NCBI GenBank assembly: GCA_015486845.1
Contig: WFQU01000049.1
Coordinates: 1 to 61,063, forward strand
Source: Anaerolineae bacterium
Lineage (GTDB): Bacteria; Chloroflexota; Anaerolineae; JAADDB01
DNA length: 61,063 nucleotides
Direction: 5' to 3'
Both the position numbers and the translations under genes were made by a program. This document shows, in pieces, positions 34,686-43,394 of this stretch (its first letter is position 1; each line of letters begins with the position of its first letter). Under the pieces are notes generated by a model that was given only the letters and a program-made list of their open reading frames with translations, was not told the origin of the DNA and made no database searches.

Positions 34686-35690
34686 TCATCCGCTGTGGTG
34701 CGCCATAGGCCCATGTCGGTTCTGTATCTTTTGCGCTATGCCTTGCTGGCAGAACCAGGTTACAGCCTCAGTGAATGCTTCGTGTAGATCTGATTGTGGC
34801 ATTTGCAACTCGCGGATCGCTTTGGCCGGGTTAGCTGTTAGCCGCAACGGGGCTGATCCACGTGGGCCGGCTGTGGGCCGGCCGTGTAGCCAGCGTCGCA
34901 TTCGAACGCGCCAGCCGCTGCCCGGAGGACGCAGCCTAACGCCGCCGGTCGTGGCCAGCATGGCCAAGAAATCGGCCAGCAAGAAGTTGCCCTCTCGATG
35001 GCCGAGGATATAGCGCTGGCCGATATGCCCTCGTTCTGCCGCTAAGAACATACCCGTCGCCACGTCCCGGGCCGGCACAAAATTGATGCCACCCGGCGGA
35101 AACGAAGGCACGCGCCGTTGCAGCACCTGCACGATGCGTTGGCCGGTGACAGTTGGCGTACGGTCAAAGGCACCCACCGGTGCGCAAGGATTGACCACCA
35201 CGATGGGTGCGCCGGCGTCTGCCAAAGCCAACGCAGCTTGTTCGCCCCGATATTTCGATTTCACATAATCACTGGCTTGCTCATCGAGATTGTATGGCGT
35301 CGTTTCGTTGGCCAGACCGTGCCGCGGTTGGCCGATGACGCCGATCGTGCTGGTGTGCACGATGCGTTGACAGCCGGCGCTGGCAGCCGCTTGTAAAATC
35401 TGCCTGGTCCAATCCGTATTGACGCGATACATTTCGCTGCGCCGGGCGGGATCCTGGGTATAGAGGGCGGCTAAGTGGAAGAACCAGTCCGTACCGGCTA
35501 AGGCGGCGGCTAAGAAAGGTTCGTTCGTTAAGTCGCCCCGCCGTACTTCCACAGGTAGCCCCTGTAAATTCGCGTCGTCGCTGCCTTTGCGTAGTAAAAC
35601 GCGTACGTGCCACCCTTCCGCCAGCAATTTGCGCACCAAGTGTGCGCCCAAGAAACCGTTAGCCCCGCTAACTGCGGCGATTTTTGTCAT
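34686..35690 (-). CDS. HpnA-like NAD-dependent epimerase (second copy)
   Basis: The protein has 334 residues from ATG 35690, which overlaps the radical SAM stop (ATGA); TTG 35708 was rejected for that reason. It is an extended SDR: SGANGFLGAHLV binds NAD, HTSTIGVIG has the catalytic Thr/Ser and YVKSKYRGEQ the Tyr-Lys pair. It is related to the epimerase at 8860-9846 and to hopanoid-associated HpnA. Its tight coupling to a radical SAM enzyme suggests a step in making a modified sugar or lipid. It is the last gene of the operon. Confidence 0.83.
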   Translation of the reverse strand: MTKIAAVSGANGFLGAHLVRKLLAEGWHVRVLLRKGSDDANLQGLPVEVRRGDLTNEPFLAAALAGTDWFFHLAALYTQDPARRSEMYRVNTDWTRQILQAAASAGCQRIVHTSTIGVIGQPRHGLANETTPYNLDEQASDYVKSKYRGEQAALALADAGAPIVVVNPCAPVGAFDRTPTVTGQRIVQVLQRRVPSFPPGGINFVPARDVATGMFLAAERGHIGQRYILGHREGNFLLADFLAMLATTGGVRLRPPGSGWRVRMRRWLHGRPTAGPRGSAPLRLTANPAKAIRELQMPQSDLHEAFTEAVTWFCQQGIAQKIQNRHGPMAHHSG

Positions 35691-36994
35691 TTCTGTTTTG
35701 CTCCCCAACGCTGGTACTGTTTCCGTGCTTTAGCTAACCAGCGTTGCCGGCGTGTCAGTGGCGCAAAAGGCTTGGCCCGCGAGGCGATTCGTTTCTCCCA
35801 GTAATCCAGCCGTTCTGCCGACAGTGTCTCGCCAGGGAGCGGCTGCATGCCCGGGTAGCGATGGAAGCGCTTAACGCTGATGTACGGCGCAGCAATGGTC
35901 TGCAGGAAAGCATCCGTTTGCGCTAAATCATCTTCTGTTTCTCCCGGTAAGCCGATGAGTACGAAAACCCGGCAAAGCAGGCGTAACTGACGACAAGTTA
36001 TCACGTTAAGTCGCACTTTCTCTAAATACAGCGCGATTTCATCCGGCGAAGCGAGGCGTCCCCAGCGGGCTAAAAGCGTTCCTGATGCCGAATCCAGCCC
36101 GATTTTGACTTGTTGGCAACCCAAAGCGTGCATCCGCACTAAAAGTTTAGGATAGAAATGTTCCGGTCGTGATTCGCACTCCCATGGGATGCGTGGATAA
36201 TGGGTTAAAGCTTCCAATAAATGCTTCACCCAATCCCGGTCGGCAGCGAAAACGGCATCTCGGAAAATGTGGCGTGGCTTGTGGAACGTGCGGGAGAGCC
36301 AAGCTAACTCGGCAGCCACGACTTCCGGCGCGCGTTGGTCATGGCGGTTGCCTTGTCCCAGTCGGTAAGGGCACCAACGACATTGATCCTCGCAGCCGCG
36401 GCCACCGTAAAGTGAAAGAAACGGGTAGCGTTCGTGAGGCAAGCTATCCCAAGCTGGCCGCGGCAAATTGCTCAGCGAGCGCAAGGGTAGCGGGGTGGGG
36501 GGATCGGTTTCGTCCGGTAACCAGAGCCCCGGCGCATTGCCGCCATGTAGCATTGCTTCGGCTGCTTTCACGATGCCGCTGAGCGGATCGCCCAAGAGAA
36601 TGGGAGGGCGATCCGGACGCGCTTTTAGTTCTGATACGAGGTAAGTCAACGCCGGCCCAAAAAAGAAATACGGACGATCCAGTCGAGCCGCCCAGGCGAA
36701 ATCGGCTCGCCAAAACGGTGCCGCGGTGAAAATGCCAACAAGGTCACTCTGTTTTTGGTATGCTATTCGTAGCGCTTTATCGGCGTCCATTTGTTTAGCG
36801 ACGGTGTCCAACGTTAGTGTATGCCATTTGGCTATCCGAAAAAGCGCAGTCACGTAAGCCAAAGTCTGTGGTGGATAGTAAAATCCCGCCTTGCTGCGCA
36901 CGCCCATTGCCGCTGAGCCTTCCCTGTTGGCCGTTACACCGGCCGGCGAAGGTGGATTGATTATCAGAATGGACGGACGATCCTGTTCTACCAT
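35687..36994 (-). CDS. Radical SAM protein with N-terminal B12-binding-like domain
   Basis: The protein has 435 residues. The [4Fe-4S]-SAM motif is CEDQCRWC (CxxxCxxC, about residues 200-207), preceded by GGRG as in the B12-type class (BchE/HpnJ-like). The first 160 residues look like a cobalamin-binding Rossmann domain, opening ILIINPPSP, but no DxHxxG cobalamin motif is visible. IGLPGETEDD is a typical later motif. Such enzymes perform methylations or ring and carbon-skeleton changes on lipids, tetrapyrroles or natural products. The start ATG overlaps the stop of the NifX-like gene (TAATG). The substrate is unknown. Confidence 0.85.
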   Translation of the reverse strand: MVEQDRPSILIINPPSPAGVTANREGSAAMGVRSKAGFYYPPQTLAYVTALFRIAKWHTLTLDTVAKQMDADKALRIAYQKQSDLVGIFTAAPFWRADFAWAARLDRPYFFFGPALTYLVSELKARPDRPPILLGDPLSGIVKAAEAMLHGGNAPGLWLPDETDPPTPLPLRSLSNLPRPAWDSLPHERYPFLSLYGGRGCEDQCRWCPYRLGQGNRHDQRAPEVVAAELAWLSRTFHKPRHIFRDAVFAADRDWVKHLLEALTHYPRIPWECESRPEHFYPKLLVRMHALGCQQVKIGLDSASGTLLARWGRLASPDEIALYLEKVRLNVITCRQLRLLCRVFVLIGLPGETEDDLAQTDAFLQTIAAPYISVKRFHRYPGMQPLPGETLSAERLDYWEKRIASRAKPFAPLTRRQRWLAKARKQYQRWGAKQK

Positions 36995-37359
36995 TACTCC
37001 ACTGCCTCTCGTAACGCTTGCTTAGCTCGCTCCAGTGCCTCTGCCACCGGAACATTACGCTGCTGCAAAGCTAATGGCAAAACGCCGTTCTTTTCTAAAA
37101 TCCGTTTGTTTTTGTTGCCCATGGAATGGCCAACAAAGAGCCGGCAATCGCGCAGAAATTGTACCATCATCTTTGCTTTCTCCGGTTGATTGTGTTTTTG
37201 CAAGCCCAAGCGCGCATCGGTGTAACGGTTTTCCCTCGTTTCGACGAAATGGCTGTTTCCTGCCGAGTCTATATTGTAAATCAGGTAGCGCTCGGCATCG
37301 CCAAAATGGCCGAAGCGCACGCTTTCTCCGTCATCGGTAGCGATGGCAATGTAAGTCAT
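36994..37359 (-). CDS. NifX/NifB-type small Fe-Mo cofactor-binding-like protein
   Basis: The protein has 121 residues from ATG 37359, about nine bases after AGGAGA. The longer frame to 37587 lies inside the upstream gene. The pattern IAIATDDGESVRFGHFGDAERYLIYNID is that of the dinitrogenase iron-molybdenum cofactor biosynthesis domain. There are no nitrogenase genes, so nitrogen fixation is not implied; many such proteins have unknown roles in metal-cluster handling. It sits between a membrane protein (29-base overlap) and the radical SAM gene (one-base overlap), so it may help with that enzyme's cluster. Confidence 0.8.
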   Translation of the reverse strand: MTYIAIATDDGESVRFGHFGDAERYLIYNIDSAGNSHFVETRENRYTDARLGLQKHNQPEKAKMMVQFLRDCRLFVGHSMGNKNKRILEKNGVLPLALQQRNVPVAEALERAKQALREAVE

Positions 37360-39109
37360 GTGTGATTTCTCCTGTCCAAGGTTTTTTTGTGTAAATGCGA
37401 ATCCATTTTTCGTCGACTGCCGGCTTGAACCAACGTTCGATCTCCTGCCGCAAAGCGGGGCGCAGCCAGCCGTAGTCGAAAATAGCATCGTAAGCGGCAA
37501 CGAAAGCGGGGGGGAAATGGGGCTCTGCTTCTGGCGGCCGGGGTGGCAGCACTGTAGGCGGTCGGTAGATTCGGTAAGGACCGACATTGCCTGCGACTTT
37601 GTAGCCGTAGTCGGAGATGATCGGTAATACTCTTCTCTGCATCATTGGATCATCAGGGCGCACCCAGATGGTGGAGTCGGCGCGAGCGTTCTCGTAAAAA
37701 TAGCCGCCCGCATACGCTACCGGCCAGGGTAAAATGCTACCCGGTTTGTAGCGCACCGGGTGGTACGATTCGCTGAAAAAATAGGGGGAATAGCCCCCTT
37801 TCTCCATGATGTAATAAGCCCAAAAGTGGGCTCCCGGTGAGATGCGTCCTTGCCGGAAATTGTCGAACGGGAAAATAGTCAGGCCGCCGGGCAACCTTTC
37901 CCACGCCTGCGCGTATTGTTGCAGGCTGACATTCGCTACGGCGTAATCATGTCCCGTGTTGCCATAATAGAGGAGCGCACAAATGAGTAAAACAGCCGTC
38001 ACGACTAGCCGGCCCTGTTTAGATTGCGGAATCCATAGCAGCGGTAGCCCTAACCAGATCGCAAAGAGGTACATTCGTTGGTAGATGTAGAAAGGTACCC
38101 AAAGACCGATGGGCAAGAGGAAGAACGCGGCTACGGCGAAGAGCGCCGGCCACACCCAGCGAGTCAGGCCCCGGTAGCGTAGACCTCTTTCCAGCAGGAT
38201 CAAATAGATTAGTAGCGGTAAGGCGAGAAGTATCTCTTCACGGCGTGGTGAAAAGGAGCGTAGAACAATGCCCGAAGCGAATTCGCTGAGTTTACGACTC
38301 AGCGGCGCCCAGACAATGAACGGGGTGCCGATGATGGCGTCGGTGCTGCTTTGTCCGCTGGCTGTTATCCAGATGAGAAACAAGAAGAGCGGCAGGAACG
38401 GCAGCCAAAGCAGCAGCCAGCGTTTCGGCCGGCGCAGATCGGCCAAAGAAAGCAATCCGGCAGCGGCCAGAAGGGTACCGGCGCCCTGTAGATGGGCTAA
38501 GTAGGCGGCTATGGCCAATAGCGCCGTCAATAGTCCGGCCCAGATGGCCGGACACCACGCGATTGCTTCCGCCCAGACCGCTTGCCGGTAGCGGTACCAT
38601 GCTGCCAATCCCCAGGTAAACAGCCCCACGCTCAACGAGAAGCTGGCAAAGCCCATATTGAAACACCAGTTGTAGCCCAGAAAAAGGGAAAATAAAGCTA
38701 TCAATGTGCCATCTCGACGTCCCCGTAGCTGGACTAACAGCCACCAGACGCCCCACGGCGCGATGAGAAGGATCAGCGACATGTAGATCTTCTCTGTTAG
38801 CAGCGGGGAGATGCCGGCGCGCAGCAGCACGATCATCAAATAGTGGCCTAAGATGCCGCTGCGGGGCGTTAGATTCACCGTGAAATGGCGGGCGAAATCA
38901 TAGGCCGGGTCGTGAAGATGCACTACGGTGAATGCGCCTAATAAATGGTTGGGTAGATCGGTTACCGGTGGATAGTGCACCAGCCAGACCGGCAACAACG
39001 CCGCGACGCTGCCAATCGCGAATAGCCATAGTAACAGGTGTGCATCATCTCCCGGCCAGATTTGTCCCGCTCGAGCTATTTTTCTAGTGATGCCGTTTTC
39101 GTTATTCAC
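37331..39109 (-). CDS. Polytopic membrane protein, GT-C-like
   Basis: The protein has 592 residues with about ten to twelve hydrophobic spans in the first 410 residues and a soluble C-terminal domain of about 180 residues. The overall plan resembles GT-C membrane glycosyltransferases. The expected early acidic pair is represented only loosely by VTDLPNHL (about residues 49-56). The C-terminal domain has a run of Pro (PPTVLPPRPPEAEP). It overlaps the start of the NifX-like gene by 29 bases, which contain that gene's ribosome-binding site. Function is not certain; transfer of a lipid-linked sugar is the best guess. Confidence 0.7.
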   Translation of the reverse strand: MNNENGITRKIARAGQIWPGDDAHLLLWLFAIGSVAALLPVWLVHYPPVTDLPNHLLGAFTVVHLHDPAYDFARHFTVNLTPRSGILGHYLMIVLLRAGISPLLTEKIYMSLILLIAPWGVWWLLVQLRGRRDGTLIALFSLFLGYNWCFNMGFASFSLSVGLFTWGLAAWYRYRQAVWAEAIAWCPAIWAGLLTALLAIAAYLAHLQGAGTLLAAAGLLSLADLRRPKRWLLLWLPFLPLFLFLIWITASGQSSTDAIIGTPFIVWAPLSRKLSEFASGIVLRSFSPRREEILLALPLLIYLILLERGLRYRGLTRWVWPALFAVAAFFLLPIGLWVPFYIYQRMYLFAIWLGLPLLWIPQSKQGRLVVTAVLLICALLYYGNTGHDYAVANVSLQQYAQAWERLPGGLTIFPFDNFRQGRISPGAHFWAYYIMEKGGYSPYFFSESYHPVRYKPGSILPWPVAYAGGYFYENARADSTIWVRPDDPMMQRRVLPIISDYGYKVAGNVGPYRIYRPPTVLPPRPPEAEPHFPPAFVAAYDAIFDYGWLRPALRQEIERWFKPAVDEKWIRIYTKKPWTGEITHDLHCHRYR

Positions 39110-39308
39110 GGCTATACTTTCCTAACCTGGACAAGCCAGAACCAAACTATCGGGACACAGATTTACACAGACTGCGTACACAGATTTTTTCGTAATCTTT
39201 TATCTGTGTTTTTCTGTGTGTATCTGTGTCCAAAAACCTTTCTTTGCGGCCTCGCGGTGAACTTTTTGCAGCGAATTCATGGCTTGTGACTTTGGCAGCT
39301 CGTGCACA
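39110..39308. repeat. Intergenic repeat block
   Basis: It holds 'gggacacagatttacacag' and, inverted later, 'tctgtgtgtatctgtgtcc', giving inverted ends around a 'ttttttcgtaatctttt' centre (about 39150-39231). 'ctttgcggcctcgcggtgaa' (39243-39262) follows. It belongs with the 'atctgcgt/accgcgaag' family seen in other gaps here. Confidence 0.6.
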
Positions 39309-40928
39309 TTATAACTGTCCTCGTTTGATCTCGGCGACGATATGTTCCCCGGCCCGTAGCGCCAGCGCCTGGATGGTCAACGTCGGGTTCACCGAGCCGC
39401 CAGTGGAAAAGATGCTGCTGTCTGCAATGAACAGATTGGGAACGTCGTGGGTTTGCCCCCACTGGTTGACGACCGAGTTGGCCGGATCGGTGCCCATGCG
39501 GCAAGTGCCCATGTAATGGCTGCTGCCGCCGGGGGTGTAAGTCGGCTCGATGACCAGTTCGGCTGCGCCGGCTGCGTCCCAAAGCTGTTTCATCTTCTGT
39601 TGGATGTCGGCGATGAGCCTGCGATCATTTTCCCGCGGTTCGTTGGTGATGTGCGGCACCGGTAAACCGTAGCTATCCACCACCCGGCGATCCAATTCTA
39701 CCCGGTTGCGGCGGTCTGGCAGTTGTTCTCCTACGCTGCCGAGACCGACCAAATGCCCGAAAACTTCCTGCATCCGTTGCTTGTGCTTCATCCCCCAACC
39801 GGGCAGCCGCCGCGCCACCGAAATAGGCCATTGCCAGCCGTTATTGACTTCCAACGCGAAGCCGCGGCTGAAATCGTGGGCTGGATTCGTTTCGTAAAAA
39901 TCGTGGATGACCCCGCCGGCCGGTATCCCTTTGTAAGCGTCCAGCCGTTGTTCGAAATAGGCCCAACTGAAAACAGCGAGATGTTCCATGAAATAGCGCC
40001 CCACGATGCCGGAGGAATTGGCTAAGCCACGCCGGAAACGGTTGGACTGGGAAAGTAGCAACAGCCGCGGCGTTTCGATGGCGTTGCCGGCGACGATGAT
40101 CAACCGGGCCGGCTGTTCTCTTTCCTGGCCTTGCTCGTCGAAATAGATGACGCTGCGAGCCCGGCCACGCTTGTCCACCATGATCTCATGGGCCATCGCG
40201 TTGCTGATGATGGTCAGATTGCCGGTGGCTTCGGCAGCGGGAATAAAGACCACATCGGCGCTCCCTTTAGCTCGGATCAGGCAGCCAAAACGACACGTGC
40301 CGCAACCGGTAGCAGCCGGTCGGCCGCGCCAGGGTTGGGAAGGCATGGCGACAGGGGAAGGTATCAGGTGCCAGCCTAATTTGTTGGCGCCCTTCTTTAA
40401 AACTTGGCTGCCACAGTTCCAGGGATGGGGTGGGGTGGGGAACGGTTTGCTGCGCCGCGGTGCGAAAGGATTGCCGTCATCCGTGCCGGAAGCGCCGATG
40501 AGCTGTTCCACCTGCGTGTAGTACGGTTCCAACTCGTCGTAAGTCAACGGCCAATCCACGGCGATGCCTTCCCCACTGTGCAAACGAAAATCGGATGGGT
40601 GTAGCCGGGGAATGACGCCCACGAAAGCCAAAGTGGAACCGCCAACTCCTTTGACGCGGGTGTAATTGAACCAGCGCTTGCTGCCCCAGGTGTAACGATC
40701 CCGAGCTGGGGTGGGGGGATCGAAAACGTGCGGCGCAGTAACCTCGAAATCAGGGCGCCAGGTGGTGTATTGGCCGGGGTTGAAGCGAGGGCCGGCTTCC
40801 AGTATTACAACTTTGAGCCCTGCTTCGGTTAATACTTTGGCTACCGCGGCGCCGCCAGCGCCGGCACCAACGATGCAGACGTCGACCGGCGCTTCCTTTT
40901 TTTGCCAGAAGAAAGATGTCATGCTCAT
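39309..40928 (-). CDS. GMC-family FAD oxidoreductase
   Basis: The protein has 539 residues. The FAD-binding motif GAGAGGAAVAKVL is near residue 22, and VVILEAGPR follows. KGVGGSTLAFVG is the second family signature. Near the end are the catalytic region SSHYMGTCRMGTDP and NPTLTIQALALRAGE. The enzyme oxidises alcohols or sugars. A Tat-exported small subunit is encoded just upstream, so this probably works as a membrane-associated sugar or alcohol dehydrogenase of the gluconate-2-dehydrogenase type. The large subunit itself has no signal and would be carried through Tat by its partner. No cytochrome c subunit is present here. Confidence 0.9.
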   Translation of the reverse strand: MSMTSFFWQKKEAPVDVCIVGAGAGGAAVAKVLTEAGLKVVILEAGPRFNPGQYTTWRPDFEVTAPHVFDPPTPARDRYTWGSKRWFNYTRVKGVGGSTLAFVGVIPRLHPSDFRLHSGEGIAVDWPLTYDELEPYYTQVEQLIGASGTDDGNPFAPRRSKPFPTPPHPWNCGSQVLKKGANKLGWHLIPSPVAMPSQPWRGRPAATGCGTCRFGCLIRAKGSADVVFIPAAEATGNLTIISNAMAHEIMVDKRGRARSVIYFDEQGQEREQPARLIIVAGNAIETPRLLLLSQSNRFRRGLANSSGIVGRYFMEHLAVFSWAYFEQRLDAYKGIPAGGVIHDFYETNPAHDFSRGFALEVNNGWQWPISVARRLPGWGMKHKQRMQEVFGHLVGLGSVGEQLPDRRNRVELDRRVVDSYGLPVPHITNEPRENDRRLIADIQQKMKQLWDAAGAAELVIEPTYTPGGSSHYMGTCRMGTDPANSVVNQWGQTHDVPNLFIADSSIFSTGGSVNPTLTIQALALRAGEHIVAEIKRGQL

Positions 40929-40933
40929 TGTGT

Positions 40934-41647
40934 TTAGCCCTCCACCGGCCGGAAAGGAAAATCAGAACGTTTTTGCGGCGGGCAGTGATCGATGATATTC
41001 CATTTGCCGCCGGCACCATCCCAATAGCCGCGCGGTTGCGGCGGTCCATCGTAGCCTAATGCTGGCCAACTGCGTGGATCACCGTAAACCGCCTCGAAAG
41101 TGTCGTCTCGAGCCAAAGCGAAGAATGTGACGCCGCTGCCTAAGCCGAAAAGATCGTTGTAGAGGATGTCGTATTTGCGCCAAGCCCGCTCCATGACGTT
41201 CACTGCCGGGTCTAAACGGCGGCTCAGTTCGGCGTCTGCTTGTTTTAATAGTGCCTCTTGTTGTTGCGTGGTCAAGTCGAGGAACCGTTTGCCTCGGCCG
41301 AAAGTGCGTGCTGCAGCCTGATCCAGCCAACGTAATCCTTGGCGATAGCGACGTTCCATGCTTTGGTGGCCATGGATGCGTTGTTCGATGGTGGTGGCGG
41401 CCTGCAGTGCTCCGGCCCCGGGAATGTTTTCCTCATCTGGCACGATGTGTGCCGTGAGTAGGCTCAGCGTGCGAAATTCATGCGCCGTGAAAAACGGTCC
41501 CGGTCCGGCGACAGTGGGCCGGACTATACCGACGCTGCGTTGGCGCAGCCATTCGTATTTGGCGGCAAAGTAAGCGATGATGACGCCGACGCTGCCACCC
41601 AAAGTGCCGGCGAGAAAGCCCCGCCGGGTGAGTTTTTTTTCTTTCAT
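40934..41647 (-). CDS. Tat-exported gluconate 2-dehydrogenase subunit 3-like protein
   Basis: The protein has 237 residues from ATG 41647, following GGAGAAA at about five bases. The N-terminus is a twin-arginine signal: TRRGFLAG at about residues 7-14, then a hydrophobic stretch. The body matches the gluconate_2-dh3 family (FRTLSLLTAHIVPDE..., later FLDLTTQQQEALLKQ). This subunit accompanies a GMC flavoprotein and is needed for export or electron transfer. The GMC gene starts six bases after its stop. Confidence 0.85.
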   Translation of the reverse strand: MKEKKLTRRGFLAGTLGGSVGVIIAYFAAKYEWLRQRSVGIVRPTVAGPGPFFTAHEFRTLSLLTAHIVPDEENIPGAGALQAATTIEQRIHGHQSMERRYRQGLRWLDQAAARTFGRGKRFLDLTTQQQEALLKQADAELSRRLDPAVNVMERAWRKYDILYNDLFGLGSGVTFFALARDDTFEAVYGDPRSWPALGYDGPPQPRGYWDGAGGKWNIIDHCPPQKRSDFPFRPVEG

Positions 41648-41669
41648 CAATGTTTCTCCATAGTGCTGG

Positions 41670-43394
41670 CTACTTTTCCCTCCGGAAAATGTAAACATGG
41701 GGGTGGTCGAACAAATGAAACGTTAGCTCGGCAGCGTCATCGTTAATGGTTATGCCGCAGCAATCCGGGTAAGTTTTGAATGTTTTGATCACATTGAAAC
41801 CTAATTGTCCGTTTTGTAGCTTGGCGTAGAACGCATATTCGGCGGGGAAAAGGTGTGGTAATTTCAGGTAACGTCCCATCCAGGTATCGCTGAGCACAAT
41901 GTAGTCCACCCCCGTCAATGCGTGGTAAAGCTGCGCCTGCACTTGTGCCGGTGGTGGCGGGGTCGGGTTAAAGAAGGCCGGGTCTGTTTGTGCTGCCTGG
42001 CCGTAGTGGTCTAATACTTTGACGTGCAATTGTTTGATGTTGTAGCGTGTGTTCAACTGGTTGAACTTCAGTGTCGAATCCCGTTCTACCAGGACCGTGC
42101 TACCGGCCGGCAGGCGGCGTAAGTAGGCCAATGCCTGTAGCCGGGTGTCCGGCTGACGATAAATGTTCAAGTAGGCCAACGCATAAAAGGTTGTAGTGGT
42201 GACGGTCAAAGCGATCAGTACGCCGCTTGCCACTTTCTGCCAACGGATGCGGCTTTGCCAGAGAACGACCAGCCAACGGGCTGCCAGCAGCGCGAAAAAC
42301 GGTAAGAGCGGCAGGACGTAGCGGACGAATTTGGCATACCAGGAACCGATGATCAGTCCGTAAGGTAGCACCCAGGCCAGGATCAGCAGATCTTTTTGCT
42401 CTCCTTGCCATGCTTTGTAAACGGAATAGACGATGCCTACTAGACCGAGAATTTCCAGCAGCGGGCCTAAGCCCCAGAAAAGGGGGTTAACTAACTGATA
42501 GAGAAACGGCACGGTGTGGGCAAAGTGCATGGTGTAGAAGGGACGATAAACGCCTCGCACTACGTCGAACTGCGTGGCGATGGCGTAATTGGCATTGTGT
42601 TGCCAGTACGTGCCGGCTTGCAGGATTGGCCAAGGGTCAATAAGCAAGAATACGCCGACTGCGAGGGATACCATCCAGGCAAAATCGCGCGTCCAAAGCC
42701 GGCGCAATCGTAATTTCCAAGGCCGCAGTTGCCAGGCGTCGACCCGTAGCAAGTGGGCGACGAAAAGCGGCACTAAGAGCGGCAAGCCGGCCGCTTTGGT
42801 GGCTAAGGACAGCCCGGCTAAGAGCCCGGTCAACAGATAATCTTGCCGCCGGCCGTAAAGCAGCATGCCCGCGGCGGCGTACATGGCGAAGACGATCCAG
42901 CAGACCATCATGGTGTCTACGGCGTAGAAATGGCTTTCTCGCAGGGCCGAGACCGTGACGGCTAAGAAAAAGGCTGCCCAGAGGCCGACGAATTGATTCC
43001 AAAGGCGCCGGCCTAACAAATAGACGCCGTAAACAGTCAGTGTGCCGAGGAAGGCTGAGATGAGCCGGCCCACCAATAACATCGGCGCTGTATTAATGCC
43101 AAGCGGGTACCCGGTTATTTTGAGTAAAGCGTTTCCAGCTAACCAGAACAGCCAAAGCACATAAAATGGCAGTGAGCCGTACGTTGAGACTGCCGGATTG
43201 GGCCATCCGCCTTGCGCCACGCGCTGATTCATTTGCTGGGTCATGTTGATGACAAAATTCTCGTCGCCGTGAAAATCGTACGGGTAGCCCCATGCTAAGC
43301 CGTAAAAGCGAAGAATCGCAGCGAGGATAATGACAAACAGCACGATATATGGCAAATAATGTTGCCACAATGTTCTCTCTTGTTGCTTGACCAA
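41670..43394 (-). CDS. GT39-like membrane glycosyltransferase
   Basis: The protein has 574 residues from TTG 43394, about nine bases after AAAGGAG. It has about ten to twelve membrane spans. The first extracytoplasmic loop carries the acidic pair in YDFHGDENFVI, as in PMT/ArnT-type GT-C enzymes that use polyprenyl-phosphate sugars. The C-terminal 140 residues are soluble. It would glycosylate lipids or exported proteins from the outside. The Tat-subunit gene begins 23 bases downstream, so this may be the first gene of the - strand set. Confidence 0.83.
   Translation of the reverse strand: MVKQQERTLWQHYLPYIVLFVIILAAILRFYGLAWGYPYDFHGDENFVINMTQQMNQRVAQGGWPNPAVSTYGSLPFYVLWLFWLAGNALLKITGYPLGINTAPMLLVGRLISAFLGTLTVYGVYLLGRRLWNQFVGLWAAFFLAVTVSALRESHFYAVDTMMVCWIVFAMYAAAGMLLYGRRQDYLLTGLLAGLSLATKAAGLPLLVPLFVAHLLRVDAWQLRPWKLRLRRLWTRDFAWMVSLAVGVFLLIDPWPILQAGTYWQHNANYAIATQFDVVRGVYRPFYTMHFAHTVPFLYQLVNPLFWGLGPLLEILGLVGIVYSVYKAWQGEQKDLLILAWVLPYGLIIGSWYAKFVRYVLPLLPFFALLAARWLVVLWQSRIRWQKVASGVLIALTVTTTTFYALAYLNIYRQPDTRLQALAYLRRLPAGSTVLVERDSTLKFNQLNTRYNIKQLHVKVLDHYGQAAQTDPAFFNPTPPPPAQVQAQLYHALTGVDYIVLSDTWMGRYLKLPHLFPAEYAFYAKLQNGQLGFNVIKTFKTYPDCCGITINDDAAELTFHLFDHPHVYIFRREK

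Noticed and set aside
35687-36994. Hopanoid biosynthesis cluster
   Set aside because: HpnA-like and HpnJ-like similarity exists, but no squalene-hopene cyclase or other hpn gene is present.
36994-37359. Nitrogen fixation locus
   Set aside because: Only a NifX-like domain is present; there are no nifH, nifD or nifK genes, and the domain is common in non-fixing bacteria.
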